From CAYOZN01 sp964408455 (GTDB lineage: Bacteria > Planctomycetota > Phycisphaerae > UBA1845 > UTPLA1): a stretch of DNA of 64,000 nucleotides. Below the pieces are notes generated by a model. The model did no database searches, was not told the DNA's origin, and saw nothing but the letters and a program-made list of their open reading frames with translations. This document shows positions 27,006 through 36,441 of this stretch, one piece after another (positions within the stretch are counted from its first letter, which is position 1; each line of letters starts with the position of its first letter). The DNA is taken from assembly GCA_964408455.1 (NCBI GenBank), contig CAYOZN010000009.1, forward strand, positions 118,586 through 182,585. The letters run 5' to 3'. The translations under genes and the position numbers were made by a program.

Positions 27006-29960
27006 TTATTCTTCGTTTTCTTCTTCCTCTTCTTCGTACTCGGGCTCTTCATCCGCCTCTACCGCAATCTCGTTCTCCTCTTCCTCCTCCGATTCCAGCG
27101 ACGCCTCCAAGGATGCCTCCAGTTCAGCCTCTATCTGCTCCGCTTCATTCTCCTTCTGCGTCGCCATCGCCACCAGTTCCTCCACCTTGTGGCCGAGTTC
27201 ATCCGCCTTCGCCTCCATGTCCCGCGCCTTTTCGTTCAATTCATCCGCCGAGCCGCGCAGCTCCTTCGATTCCTTCTTATTCTTCATCTCCTCCGCCCGC
27301 ATCCGCAGCTCGTCGGCACGCTCGCGCAACTCCTCGGCCTTTTCCCGCAAGTCATCGGCCTGCGCATCGAGCTGGTCGGCCATCGCCTCGATCTGCGATC
27401 CTTCGACATTCAGTGACTCCCATCTGGAGCGCAACTCCTGAATCCGGCGTTGCAGCTCGGCCATCCGGGGCCACTGCCGCGCCGCCCGGCCCATCTCCGC
27501 CGCCGCCTTCGCGTCGCCCTGAAGCCTGGCGATCGCGGCATACTGTGCAGCATACTGACCGAGCTGCGCATATCGTTCCGCCAGCTCCAGCCGCCCGGTT
27601 CTTGCGTAGTACTCCGCGGCAGCGCGCCGCTCCTGATCGGCCGCCGAACTTGCGCCTTTACCCCGTCCCTCCGGATGAATAATGTCGAGAAACGCCCTGA
27701 ACGCCGCCTGCTCATGTTCGGTCCCAATCACCGTGATCTTGTCTTCGCCACCGGGCCGAACCAGGAGAGGAACGTCCTGCCGGACCATCAACTGCGTCAA
27801 CGCCGCCATCTTGCCCGCCGGCAGTGTGTACGTGCGCTCCATCTTGGCGCCGGTCTCACCTGCGGCGCTCCGCGCGTGCATGCCTGCCCGCGCGAGTTCT
27901 TCCTGCACGCGGCGATGCGCCTCCGCCACTTCGCCGCTGGCGATGCGGCTGTGCCCTCCCGCCGCCGCATGCCCGTGGGCCGCCGGTCCGTGACCGGTCA
28001 GGTGGGCGAGTTGCTCGCTGAGATGCGCCAGTTTCTCCTCCAGACGGGCGAGGCGGTCCTCCACCGATGACCGGCGCTGCCCCGCTCCGCGCGCCTGAGG
28101 CGCAGCACTGCCTGCCACCACCGCCGTCGGCGCCGCCGTCATGACACTGGTCGCGACCGGAATGGACACGCTTGCAACTGCGGGCGCAGGGGCCGGTGCA
28201 TACAGGAACTGCTGAATCGGGGCCGGTTGTGCCGGTGGAGCCGGCGGAGCCGGTGTGGCAGGCGCCGGCGCGCACGCCGGCGTCCGCTCTTTCTCCTCCG
28301 GCGGGCAGGATTGCGCCGGCATTGCCGCCCAGCCGATCCCCGCCATCATCGCCACCAGCACAATGCTCAGCCCGGAATGCTTCGGTTTCGTGCGTTGCGT
28401 CATCACCATCGTCAGTCTCCTTGCTAGTCGTTTGGTCCTTCCTGAAACGACGCCGATCGAATGAACCGGCGTCGATGATGTGCGACTTTCCGTCCTCGTG
28501 AACTGCTGCGCCGCCAGCAGTGCCTCCGCATAGGCACGCCGCCCCGTCGGGTACAGCCATGTCACCCACGCGTCGCAGCAGTGCTCGGCCTCGTCGCGAA
28601 GCCGGGCCCGCACCCACCACAAGAGCGGATGCCACCAGTACAGAATCCCCGTCAGCGCCTCCAGCCAGCAGACCCAGTGGTCGCGTCGGCGCAGATGGGC
28701 AAGTTCGTGACACACCACCACCCGGCGGCCGATGTCGTCCAACTCGCCCCACAGCCGGCGCGGCATCACCAATACCGGCCGCATGCCGCCGCACCAGATC
28801 ATCGGCGACACGGGCGCATTGACGACGATCGCCTGCGGCACGGCGCGAAGCTCCAGCTCCCTTGCCGTCTCGGCCACGATTCTCCGAAGGCTGCCCGGCC
28901 CCGGCGCACCCTGCGACACCAGCCGGCTGAACCGCAGCCATCGGGCCAGACCCGCCAGCACCAGCGCCGCCGCACCCAGCCCCCACAACCATGCCGGCAG
29001 CGCCGGCAACCTTCCGAACGCGTCGCGTACACCCGCCAGTCCTTCAATCCAATGCCGTAGCGGCTGCATCGCTGAAACCGGCGGTTGCGCTCCACTAGCC
29101 GTACCAACCGCTGCGACGTCGCCGACCGATACCGGCCTGTGCGAGTGCTGCTCATCCGGCACCAGCCGCCGCATCGAAACATGTACCGGCGTTTGCAACG
29201 GGACGACATCCACACCCGCGACGCGCGCAGCGCCCGCCTCGATTCGCTCATCCGCAACATCGCATGTGCTCTCAAGACTCGTCTCAATTACCAGAGTTGC
29301 AGCGCCTTCAGTCGCGCAGGCTTCGGCGCGCGGCGTTTCCGCCGTCGGAACGCTGCATTCTTGAAATTCAGAAATAAAAGTGGACGGTCGCCCCGCGGAG
29401 CCGTTCGCCGTTTGAAGAAGGGCCGGCGAAGGCGGCTCTGTCGGGTCGACCGTCCTGGGTGGAGTGGGTGGGGATCGGTCGGCCGGAGCGGCAGCCGTTT
29501 TGCACGGTTGCTCGGCGCTCCGGCATGAATGTTCATCTACTACTTCAGTCTGAACGGCGGAATTATTTCGCGCTTTCTCAATGTTTTTTTCGCCGGCCTT
29601 CGCGACCGCATCCGGCAACGGCGGCAAGGCTTCGTCCGGCGCACGTTCTTCAGTCGAGTCAGTCCAATCGCAACCGGCATCCGCCTGCCGCTCACCAGCA
29701 TCGCCGGCTGACACCGCCGCGGCCGATAACGAGACGTCGCCATTCGCCGCCGCGCCTGGCGGACATCGATCCGTCGTGCGCAATGGCGCTGCCACCGAGC
29801 CGACCAGCGCGAAGACCATGACACCCAGCCACACCGCGTGTCGCGTCGCCGGCCGCAACGGCAGCCATCGGCAGGCACACGCCGCGATCACCGCCAGCGG
29901 GATCGTGGCCAGCGCACTGCGCCACAGCGGATCGGTCAGGCTTGTCGACCATGCCCCCAT
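27006..29960 (-). CDS. BlaR1-like M56 metallopeptidase with coiled-coil acidic tail
   Basis: 984 residues. N-terminal helices (about 15-60) are followed by a long disordered insert (about 65-300), another membrane helix (about 325-345), and the M56 zinc protease domain (about 355-490) with HELAH at 418-422 and the downstream DEAEHCCDAW segment. A further membrane helix lies near 540, then a Pro/Ala linker, a possible domain with YTLPAGKMAALTQLM, and a coiled coil of about 150 residues in which Leu/Ala heptads alternate with Glu/Arg. The last 40 residues are nearly all acidic. BlaR1 proteins sense a signal outside and cleave the BlaI repressor; here no penicillin-binding sensor domain is visible, so the signal is unknown. 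BlaI is next upstream. Confidence 0.82.
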   Translation of the reverse strand: MGAWSTSLTDPLWRSALATIPLAVIAACACRWLPLRPATRHAVWLGVMVFALVGSVAAPLRTTDRCPPGAAANGDVSLSAAAVSAGDAGERQADAGCDWTDSTEERAPDEALPPLPDAVAKAGEKNIEKARNNSAVQTEVVDEHSCRSAEQPCKTAAAPADRSPPTPPRTVDPTEPPSPALLQTANGSAGRPSTFISEFQECSVPTAETPRAEACATEGAATLVIETSLESTCDVADERIEAGAARVAGVDVVPLQTPVHVSMRRLVPDEQHSHRPVSVGDVAAVGTASGAQPPVSAMQPLRHWIEGLAGVRDAFGRLPALPAWLWGLGAAALVLAGLARWLRFSRLVSQGAPGPGSLRRIVAETARELELRAVPQAIVVNAPVSPMIWCGGMRPVLVMPRRLWGELDDIGRRVVVCHELAHLRRRDHWVCWLEALTGILYWWHPLLWWVRARLRDEAEHCCDAWVTWLYPTGRRAYAEALLAAQQFTRTESRTSSTPVHSIGVVSGRTKRLARRLTMVMTQRTKPKHSGLSIVLVAMMAGIGWAAMPAQSCPPEEKERTPACAPAPATPAPPAPPAQPAPIQQFLYAPAPAPAVASVSIPVATSVMTAAPTAVVAGSAAPQARGAGQRRSSVEDRLARLEEKLAHLSEQLAHLTGHGPAAHGHAAAGGHSRIASGEVAEAHRRVQEELARAGMHARSAAGETGAKMERTYTLPAGKMAALTQLMVRQDVPLLVRPGGEDKITVIGTEHEQAAFRAFLDIIHPEGRGKGASSAADQERRAAAEYYARTGRLELAERYAQLGQYAAQYAAIARLQGDAKAAAEMGRAARQWPRMAELQRRIQELRSRWESLNVEGSQIEAMADQLDAQADDLREKAEELRERADELRMRAEEMKNKKESKELRGSADELNEKARDMEAKADELGHKVEELVAMATQKENEAEQIEAELEASLEASLESEEEEENEIAVEADEEPEYEEEEEENEE

Positions 29961-29996
29961 GCACGTGTCTCCGGTTCGTCGTGCAGCGCGATTCGA

Positions 29997-30392
29997 TCAC
30001 TTACCCTTGCCGTCGAGGTCTCGAATCAGCGCCTGCAGGGCCTCGATCTCTTCCCGTGAGAATTTCTGCGTCTTGATCAGTTGCAGAACCAGGGGGCCGG
30101 CCGCCCCGTCATAAAGCTCTTCCACCAGGGTGCGCAGTCGATTGCGGCGGATGCGATCGCGGGAGACCGTCGCGCGATATACGTAGGCCAACCCGCTCTT
30201 GTCGCTCTCGACGACGCCCTTCTGCTCCAGCCGAGTCAGGAATGTCAGAACTGTGGTATAGGCGACGCGCCGGCCATTCTCGTGGAGCAGTGCCATCACC
30301 TGCCGAACGGTTGAGCCGGGGCGGTCCCACAGCACGTTCAGCACCTCCAGTTCGGCACTGCCCAGTTCGATGCTCTTTTCTCGCTCTCCCAT
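29997..30392 (-). CDS. BlaI/MecI/CopY-family transcriptional repressor
   Basis: 131 residues from ATG 30392, chosen because GGAGG lies nine bases upstream. Winged-helix DNA-binding region: ELEVLNVLWDRPGSTVRQVMALLHENGRRVAYTTVLTFLTRLEQKGVV. The C-terminal dimerisation helices follow. In this family the repressor binds palindromes of TACTACA type at its own promoter and is cleaved by a BlaR1 protease, here the gene 36 bases downstream. It is probably autoregulated with the M56 gene in one transcript. Confidence 0.9.
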   Translation of the reverse strand: MGEREKSIELGSAELEVLNVLWDRPGSTVRQVMALLHENGRRVAYTTVLTFLTRLEQKGVVESDKSGLAYVYRATVSRDRIRRNRLRTLVEELYDGAAGPLVLQLIKTQKFSREEIEALQALIRDLDGKGK

Positions 30393-30808
30393 CGGCCGGC
30401 GCCTCCAGACCAACTACAATCGTCGTAAGGCTACTACACCCGTCGGAGGATTTCAACCATTCTCTTCATTTTTTTTCAGGCAGTCCGGTTGATACCGCAC
30501 GGAATGCTCCATCGCGCGAGCAAAACATCGGCCCGTAGCACTTAACGTTCATGCCCCTGCGATCGCACGCCGTACACCCGCGGCCCGCCCGTGCACCCAC
30601 GGAGAACGACGATTGGCATATTGAGACCGTCAACCAGATTTCAGACTCCTGTATTCCCAACAATCAGCCGCAACGGCGCCTGGTCGAAATTGTTCTTCGC
30701 CCCCCCTCGAAATTCGGGCGGCCTTTGTGGTAGCATGCGGCGAATAAATGTCTTGCGCCGGTTGACCGCAGTTCCGCGCGCAGTTCCGTTCATTCGGAAG
30801 GGAAGGTA
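30393..30808. other. divergent intergenic region, no gene
   Basis: 416 bases between blaI-like (minus) and the FG-GAP gene (plus). It holds the possible BlaI operator at 30413-30438 and a GGAAGGGAAGG ribosome site for the plus-strand gene. I see no small gene or large repeat. Confidence 0.4.
30413..30438. promoter_or_regulatory. possible BlaI operator
   Basis: ACTACA occurs at 30413-30418 and 30433-30438. The first is followed by AT-CGTCGT, giving an imperfect dyad (ACTACA-AT-CGTCGT) close to BlaI/MecI boxes, 20-46 bases before the repressor start. Only four of six positions match in the second half. Confidence 0.3.
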
Positions 30809-33394
30809 ATGAGCCGACAGTCCCCCTCGACGCGCACGCCCTGTGTGCGCCCGTGTCGCTCCGTTTCTTTCAGCCTGGTTCTGCTCATCGCGCCGGCCGC
30901 CATTGGCCAGCAGTTTGTCGAGCAATCCGCCTCGCGCTTTCCCGTGCCCAACCCGTCCGAGTGGACGAACCAGTTGACCATCGGCGACATCGACAACGAC
31001 GGCGATCTCGACCTGATCTTCGCCAATGGCGGCAACTTCTCCAGCGCGGGCACCAACCTCCCGCAGCGCATCTACATCAATAATGGCAGCGGCGTCTTCA
31101 CCGACCAGTCCCTTGCCCGACTCAATTTCAGCGGCCTCTGCCGCGGCGCCGAGCTGGGCGACATCGACAACGACGGCGATCTCGATCTCGTCTTCGCACA
31201 GGACTTCGAACGCGTGCCGCAGCTCTTCCAGAACGACGGCACCGGCCACTTCACCAACATCACCGCCACCAACCTGCCGCAGATTCAGCTGTCCAGTTCG
31301 CGGGCCCAGTTTGGCGACGTCGATAACGACGGCGATATGGACCTGTATATCACGAGCGGCACCAACAACCGCTTCGGATGCGACCTCGCCCGCCTCTATA
31401 TCAACGACGGCACCGGCATGTTCGCCGACGAGACCGCCGATCGGCTGCCCCCCGACAGCATCTGCGAAAACATGGATTGCATCTTCGGCGACGTCGACAA
31501 CGACTTCGATATTGACGTCCTCGTCGGCGCTCGCGGCGCCGCCAGCCGCCTCTACAAGAACGACGGCGCCGGCAACTTCACCAGCTCGCCCTTTCCCCCC
31601 GAGGGCAACACCTATTCCTACGACTTTGGCGACATCGATGGCGATGGCGACCTCGATCTGCTCGGGGCGAATGCCGGCAGCAGCAACAGCGAGCAGCTCC
31701 TCCGCAACGAAGGCAACGGCGCCTTCACCAACATCTCCAACCAGCTCCTGTTCAATCCGAACACCGACGACAACGATTCCAAGTTCTTCGACTACGACAA
31801 CGACGGCGATCTGGACATCATCATCGCCGCCCTCGGCGCTCCCGAGCGCATCTACAACAACAACGGCAGCGCCACCTTTTCCAACACCAGCGGCGTCATA
31901 CAACTCGTCTCCGACTCCTCGCTCGACGTCAAGGTCGCCGACCTGACCGGCGATGGCCGCATCGACATCGTGTCCGCCCAGGGCGAATCGAGTTCGCCTT
32001 TTCTCAATCGAATCTACGTCAACATGACCGGCGCGCCAGATTCCATTGACCCGCGCGTCATCGCGACCGAGGACCTTGAGGACTCGGCCGATATCCTCGG
32101 ATCCCACGTGGTCCGCGCCCTCGTCCTCGACGATGCCAGTTCTGACCGCAACGCCCCCGGCCTGAGCGCCGTCCTCAACTATCGCATCAATGCAGGCGAA
32201 TATGTCCAGACGCCCATGCATCACAGCGGCGGTCAGGTCTACCGTGGCGTCATCCCCGCCCAGACTTGTGGCGGCCTCATCGAGTACTACGTCACCGCGA
32301 CCGACTTCGCCGGCAACACGACCGACGGCCCAATCGCATCCTTCAACGTCGCCTCTGCGCCGCTCGCCATCCACTTCCCGAGCGGCGTGCCACAGGCCCT
32401 GCCCGCCTGCACCGACGCCTCGCTCGACGTGTCCATTTTCCCCTGCACCGAGAGCGTGGCGACCGCGTCGGTTTTCTTCCGCACCACCGAAAACGACGCC
32501 TTCACCGAGATCCCGCTCCTGCCGGTGGAAGGTACGCTCTACCGCGCCAGCCTGCCCGCCTTCACCTGCGCCGCCACGCCCCAGTTCTATGTGCAGGTAA
32601 CCGGGGACGGCGGCGCCACCGTCCATTCACCCGAGGGCGCCCCGGCCGTTTTCTATGCCCCTGCCGCCGGAATCGATGGCGACATCGTCCTGCTGGAAGA
32701 AGGCTTCGAGGCCGGCCTGCCCGCCGGCTGGACGCAGTCCGGCCTGTGGAACGTGACCGATCAGTGCGATCTTTCCACCGGCCTCTGCAACGAAGTCGGC
32801 GATTCGGTCGCCTACTACGGCATCGTCTCGCAGTGCAACTACGAAACCGGCGGCGTACACGCCGGTGACATGATTACGGCACCCGTCGTCCTGCCGCCTG
32901 CCGAGGCCGGCCCCATCACCCTGACCTACTGCTCGACCTATCAACGGCACATCTTCCCCAACGGCGACCGGCCCGAGCTGTTCCTCAACAACGGCTCGTT
33001 CAACTTCTTCATTGACGATCCCAGCCGTTTCGCACCCGTCGCGCCGCAGCTCGTCTGGACCCAGCGCACCGTCGACCTCACGCCCTGGGCCGGCCAGACC
33101 ATCACGCTGATCTTCAAATTCGGAAACATCTCCTTCAACCAGGATCAGTTCCTCGGCTGGCAGGTGGATGACGTCCGCATTTTCCATCCCGGCATCATCT
33201 GCAACGGCGCACCGGTCCCCGGCGATCTCAACGGCGATGACCTCGCCGACGGCCTCGATCTCCAGATCTTCGTAGACGCAGTCCTGCTCCAGTCGACCGC
33301 GATCGAGCACGTCTGCCCGGCCGACTTCGACCACGATGGCGTGCTGACGCCGGCCGATGCCGAAGCCTTCGCCGCCGCGCTATTGCAGGGATGA
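30809..33394 (+). CDS. secreted FG-GAP/VCBS-repeat protein with dockerin-like tail
   Basis: 861 residues from ATG 30809, with GGAAGGGAAGG just upstream. It has a signal peptide (about 1-33, cleavage near IGQQ). Six or seven FG-GAP/VCBS repeats follow (about 55-410); each carries a Ca2+ loop such as GDIDNDGDLDLIFANGG and ends in a strand like YINNGSG.F. They should form a beta propeller. Beta domains occupy 430-640, then an adhesion/concanavalin-like domain (about 660-800: LLEEGFEAGLPAGWTQSG...GWQVDDVRIF). The tail (about 810-861) has two Ca2+ loops (GDLNGDDLADGLDL and ADFDHDGVLTPADA), a dockerin-like module. Probably an extracellular adhesin or surface protein. Confidence 0.82.
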   Translation: MSRQSPSTRTPCVRPCRSVSFSLVLLIAPAAIGQQFVEQSASRFPVPNPSEWTNQLTIGDIDNDGDLDLIFANGGNFSSAGTNLPQRIYINNGSGVFTDQSLARLNFSGLCRGAELGDIDNDGDLDLVFAQDFERVPQLFQNDGTGHFTNITATNLPQIQLSSSRAQFGDVDNDGDMDLYITSGTNNRFGCDLARLYINDGTGMFADETADRLPPDSICENMDCIFGDVDNDFDIDVLVGARGAASRLYKNDGAGNFTSSPFPPEGNTYSYDFGDIDGDGDLDLLGANAGSSNSEQLLRNEGNGAFTNISNQLLFNPNTDDNDSKFFDYDNDGDLDIIIAALGAPERIYNNNGSATFSNTSGVIQLVSDSSLDVKVADLTGDGRIDIVSAQGESSSPFLNRIYVNMTGAPDSIDPRVIATEDLEDSADILGSHVVRALVLDDASSDRNAPGLSAVLNYRINAGEYVQTPMHHSGGQVYRGVIPAQTCGGLIEYYVTATDFAGNTTDGPIASFNVASAPLAIHFPSGVPQALPACTDASLDVSIFPCTESVATASVFFRTTENDAFTEIPLLPVEGTLYRASLPAFTCAATPQFYVQVTGDGGATVHSPEGAPAVFYAPAAGIDGDIVLLEEGFEAGLPAGWTQSGLWNVTDQCDLSTGLCNEVGDSVAYYGIVSQCNYETGGVHAGDMITAPVVLPPAEAGPITLTYCSTYQRHIFPNGDRPELFLNNGSFNFFIDDPSRFAPVAPQLVWTQRTVDLTPWAGQTITLIFKFGNISFNQDQFLGWQVDDVRIFHPGIICNGAPVPGDLNGDDLADGLDLQIFVDAVLLQSTAIEHVCPADFDHDGVLTPADAEAFAAALLQG

Positions 33395-33444
33395 GTCCGA
33401 GGGAAAATGGGCGCAACCGACCGTCGCCCGATGGAAATGCAGAT

Positions 33445-33518
33445 CGCGCCCGGAGGGACTCGAACCCCCAACCCCCGGTTCCGAAGACCGGTGCTCTGTC
33501 CAATTGAGCTACAGGCGC
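33445..33518 (-). tRNA. tRNA-Arg (anticodon TCG)
   Basis: A complete cloverleaf can be folded on the minus strand. The acceptor stem GCGCCTG pairs with CGGGCGC, the D arm is GCTC...GAGC, and the anticodon stem CCGGT/ACCGG has loop CTTCGGA, giving anticodon TCG. The T stem is GGGGG/CCCTC with loop TTCGAGT. The 3' CCA is not encoded. Confidence 0.95.
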
Positions 33519-33952
33519 AGGCGGCCCATAACCGTAGCATAACCCGCCCCACCGGACAAGCCGTTGCGATGCAAATGGCCGCGGCTGCACATCTTGCACG
33601 CGCCCGCGGCGCTGCCCCATGTCGCTCGCATTCGCCGTACCGCTCGACGCAGTGCACCGGCCGACCAACCTCCACCGTGCCGGCGAACTGCAATCGATGG
33701 GTCCACGTACCATTTCCAACCGATTCGGGCCATAATCGGTCTATTGCAGATGGGGGGACCCGTCTTCTGTCGTCGCGGCGTTCGCCCGGGCATCGCCGTT
33801 GGTCGATGAAACTCAGTCGCAACCGCGGCGTTATTGGTCCTCGCCGCGGGCTTTTCCGCTTCGATCGGAAGACGTTCGGTCAACCGGCATAAGATCAAAG
33901 GGCCCCGGTCATCGTTCTTCGTCGAACGCAGGAACTTCAGGAGCATTCGTCC
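33519..33952. other. intergenic region upstream of glmS, no gene seen
   Basis: 434 bases between tRNA-Arg (minus) and glmS (plus). I looked for a glmS ribozyme-like leader and a small gene and saw neither. It should hold the promoters of both flanking genes. Confidence 0.4.
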
Positions 33953-35779
33953 ATGTGCGGAATCGTCGCATACACCGGCTTTCGAGAGGCACGTCCCATC
34001 CTGATTGAGGGTCTCAAGCGGCTTGAATACCGTGGCTACGACTCGGCCGGCATCGCCGTCCTCAATGGTGGCCGCGTTCAATGCGAAAAATCCGCCGGAC
34101 GCATCTCGGTGCTCGAAAAGCGCCTCGTCTCCAGCGACATCCTCGGCACCTGCGGCATGGCCCACACCCGCTGGGCCACCCACGGCGCCCCCAACGACGT
34201 CAATGCCCATCCACACCTCGATGCCAGCGGCCGCATCGCCCTCATCCACAATGGCATCATCGAAAACTACCAGGCACTGCGCACCTACCTCGAACACCGC
34301 GGCGTCGAGTTCAAGAGCGACACCGACACCGAAGTGCTGGTTCAGCTCATCGGCCACTTCTACAAGAACGACATCGAGACCGCCGTCCGCGCCGCCCTGC
34401 GCGACGTGCGCGGCACCTACGGCATCGCCGTCATCTGCTCCGAGGAGCCCGGCAGGATCATCGCCGCCCGCAAGGGCAGCCCCCTCATCATCGGCGTCGG
34501 CGACAACGAGTACGTCGTCGCCTCCGATGCCGCCGCCATCATCCAGCACACCACGCAGGTGATTTATCTCTCCGACGGCGAGATGGCCACCGTCTGGGAA
34601 GACGGCTTCCGCACCACCACCCTCGACGCCATGCCCGTCACCAAGGAGGTGCAGGAGCTCGAGATGACACTCGAGGACATCGAGCTCGGCGCCCACGAGC
34701 ACTTCATGCTCAAGGAAATCCTCGAACAGCCCACCGCCATGGAAGACTGCATGCGCGGCCGCGTCAGCGTCGAGGATGGCCGCATTACGCTCGGCGGCCT
34801 GCGCAACTTCGCTCGCGATCTCGTCCGCACCCGCCGCATCGTCATCAGCGGCTGCGGCACCGCCTGGCACGCCGGCCTCGTCGGCGAATACGTCTTTGAA
34901 GAGCTGGCCCGCATCCCGACCGAAGTCGAGTACGCCAGCGAATTTCGCTATCGCAATCCCATCATCGAAGACGGCACCGTTCTCATCTGCATGAGCCAGT
35001 CCGGCGAGACGGCTGACACGCTCGCGGCACTGCGGGAGGCCCGCGAGAAGGGGGCGATCGCCCTTGGCATCGTCAATGTCGTCGGCTCCACCATCGCCCG
35101 CGAGACCGACGCCGGCGTCTATCTCCACGTCGGCCCCGAGATCGGCGTCGCCAGCACCAAGGCCTATCTCGGCCAGGTGCTCGTGCTCACCATGATGGCC
35201 CTCTACCTCGGCCGTCGCCGCGGTCTCTCCCAGCCCGATCTCCAGTTCTACCTCGATGCCCTCCACGCACTGCCCGACAAAGTCAAGCAGGTCACCACCC
35301 AGAGCGATGCCATCCGCGACGTCGCCGAGAAGTTCAAGGACGCCGAGAACTGGCTTTACCTGGGCCGCGGCTACAACTACCCCACCGCCCTCGAAGGCGC
35401 CCTCAAGCTCAAGGAAATCTCCTACATCCACGCCGAGGGCATGCCGGCCGCAGAGATGAAGCACGGCCCCATCGCTCTCATCAGCAAGGACATGCCCGTC
35501 GTCTTCATCGCCACCAAGGGCTCGCAATACGAGAAGGTCATCAGCAACATCGAGGAAGTCCGCGCCCGCAGCGGCCGCATCATCGCCGTGGCGACGGAGG
35601 GCGACAAAGAAATCGCCCGCATGGCCGAACACGTCTTCTACGTGCCCGACGTGCCCGAGCCGCTCCAGCCGCTGATCACCATCATCCCGCTGCAACTGCT
35701 GGCGTATCATGCGGCCGTGCTGCGCGGGTGCGATGTGGACAAGCCGCGGAATCTGGCGAAAAGCGTGACGGTGGAGTAG
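33953..35779 (+). CDS. glmS: glutamine-fructose-6-phosphate aminotransferase GlmS
   Basis: 608 residues, standard length. CAGGAG precedes ATG 33953. It makes glucosamine-6-phosphate, the first step to UDP-GlcNAc for peptidoglycan and lipopolysaccharide. The N-terminal Cys2 (MCGIVAYTG) is the glutaminase nucleophile; GLKRLEYRGYDSAGIA and TRWATHGAPNDVNAHPH follow. Two SIS sugar-isomerase domains occupy the C-terminal half (ISGCGTAWHAGL; MSQSGETADTLAAL; LGRGYNYPTALEGALKLKEISYIHAEG). It ends in KPRNLAKSVTVE, the conserved C-terminus. Confidence 0.97.
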   Translation: MCGIVAYTGFREARPILIEGLKRLEYRGYDSAGIAVLNGGRVQCEKSAGRISVLEKRLVSSDILGTCGMAHTRWATHGAPNDVNAHPHLDASGRIALIHNGIIENYQALRTYLEHRGVEFKSDTDTEVLVQLIGHFYKNDIETAVRAALRDVRGTYGIAVICSEEPGRIIAARKGSPLIIGVGDNEYVVASDAAAIIQHTTQVIYLSDGEMATVWEDGFRTTTLDAMPVTKEVQELEMTLEDIELGAHEHFMLKEILEQPTAMEDCMRGRVSVEDGRITLGGLRNFARDLVRTRRIVISGCGTAWHAGLVGEYVFEELARIPTEVEYASEFRYRNPIIEDGTVLICMSQSGETADTLAALREAREKGAIALGIVNVVGSTIARETDAGVYLHVGPEIGVASTKAYLGQVLVLTMMALYLGRRRGLSQPDLQFYLDALHALPDKVKQVTTQSDAIRDVAEKFKDAENWLYLGRGYNYPTALEGALKLKEISYIHAEGMPAAEMKHGPIALISKDMPVVFIATKGSQYEKVISNIEEVRARSGRIIAVATEGDKEIARMAEHVFYVPDVPEPLQPLITIIPLQLLAYHAAVLRGCDVDKPRNLAKSVTVE

Positions 35780-35816
35780 GGGCAAGGGACAAGGGGAAAG
35801 GGAACAGGGAACAGAA
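35779..35816. repeat. G/A-rich simple-sequence tract
   Basis: Just after the glmS stop comes GGGGCAAGGGACAAGGGG and then GGGAACAGGGAACAG. A related tract in opposite orientation occurs at 38325-38370, and the GGGAACAGGGAAC part recurs inside the glycosyltransferase gene at 5.9 kb. Confidence 0.6.
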
Positions 35817-35880
35817 AAGTGGCGGCCGGCGTCCCTGCCGGCCTTTGAGCAGTAAAGTCGTGGCCGGCGCCCCTGTTCTT

Positions 35881-36039
35881 CGCGAGCCGGACCGTGTCGG
35901 TCCGGCGCCCGTTCCCCGCGAGCGGGCGTCAAACGCAGGCGGGAATGTCGTTCGCAATCTGCTATTCCTCGCGAGCCGGACCGTGTCGGTCCGGCGCCCG
36001 TTCCCCGCGAGCGGGCGTCATACGCAGGCGGGGGTGTCG
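35881..36039. repeat. 70-bp direct repeat with REP-like palindrome
   Basis: Copies at 35881-35950 and 35970-36039 differ at only a few positions. Each begins CGCGAGCCGGACCGTGTCGG and contains the palindrome CCGGACCG-TGT-CGGTCCGG. An exact inverted copy of the 25-base head lies at 36103-36127. Together this is a REP-like cluster downstream of glmS. Confidence 0.8.
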
Positions 36040-36102
36040 CACCACGTGCAATGACTCCGCGCCTCCCCTCGCACGGCAATGCCGGCTCCACATTGACAGG
36101 CC

Positions 36103-36127
36103 CCGGACCGACACGGTCCGGCTCGCG
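36103..36127. repeat. inverted copy of the REP-like head
   Basis: CCGGACCGACACGGTCCGGC... is the exact reverse complement of the first 25 bases of the 35881 and 35970 repeats, ending 13 bases before the terminator at 36141. Confidence 0.8.
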
Positions 36128-36140
36128 GCGCATGAAGAAT

Positions 36141-36174
36141 GCGCGCCGGCCAATGTGACCGGCGCGCTTTTTTT
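36141..36174 (+). terminator. strong intrinsic terminator
   Basis: GCGCGCCGG (36141-36149) pairs perfectly with CCGGCGCGC (36159-36167) and is followed by seven Ts. It may end the glmS transcript after it passes the repeats. Confidence 0.8.
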
Positions 36175-36408
36175 CATATTCAACCGGCGAACATTTGAAC
36201 GCCAAGACATTTTTTCGACGATCCGGACGTGCCCCGCCCCGCCGGCATTTCGCTCGGCCGCGGCGCGAGGTCGCTTACCATGGGCGCGAGCGTCCGATTT
36301 AAAGAAAAGATTCCCGCCGCCACCCGCGCGGCACCGGGGTTTCATGCGGGCAAATGGCACAGCCCCTTCAGGGTTGGGCCGGCGATGACGCGGCGTGGAG
36401 CATGTAGT

Positions 36409-36432
36409 GTCCGGCCGGGCCGCATCCTACCT
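36409..36432. repeat. 24-bp direct repeat, copy 1
   Basis: GTCCGGCCGGGCCGCATCCT (first 20 bases), ending in ACCT, recurs with one mismatch at 36992-37015. The two copies flank the small orphan gene. The GCGGTCCGGCCGGGCCGC core is palindromic. Confidence 0.7.
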
Positions 36433-36441
36433 GGCGCCCGT

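Noticed and set aside
33519..33952. glmS ribozyme upstream of glmS
   Set aside because: No recognisable catalytic core or pseudoknot was found near the start; the region seems to be ordinary promoter DNA.
33509..36205. An 898-codon open frame on the minus strand opposite glmS
   Set aside because: It is the antisense shadow of a fully conserved glmS gene plus tRNA and repeat DNA; composition is repetitive and no family pattern is visible.
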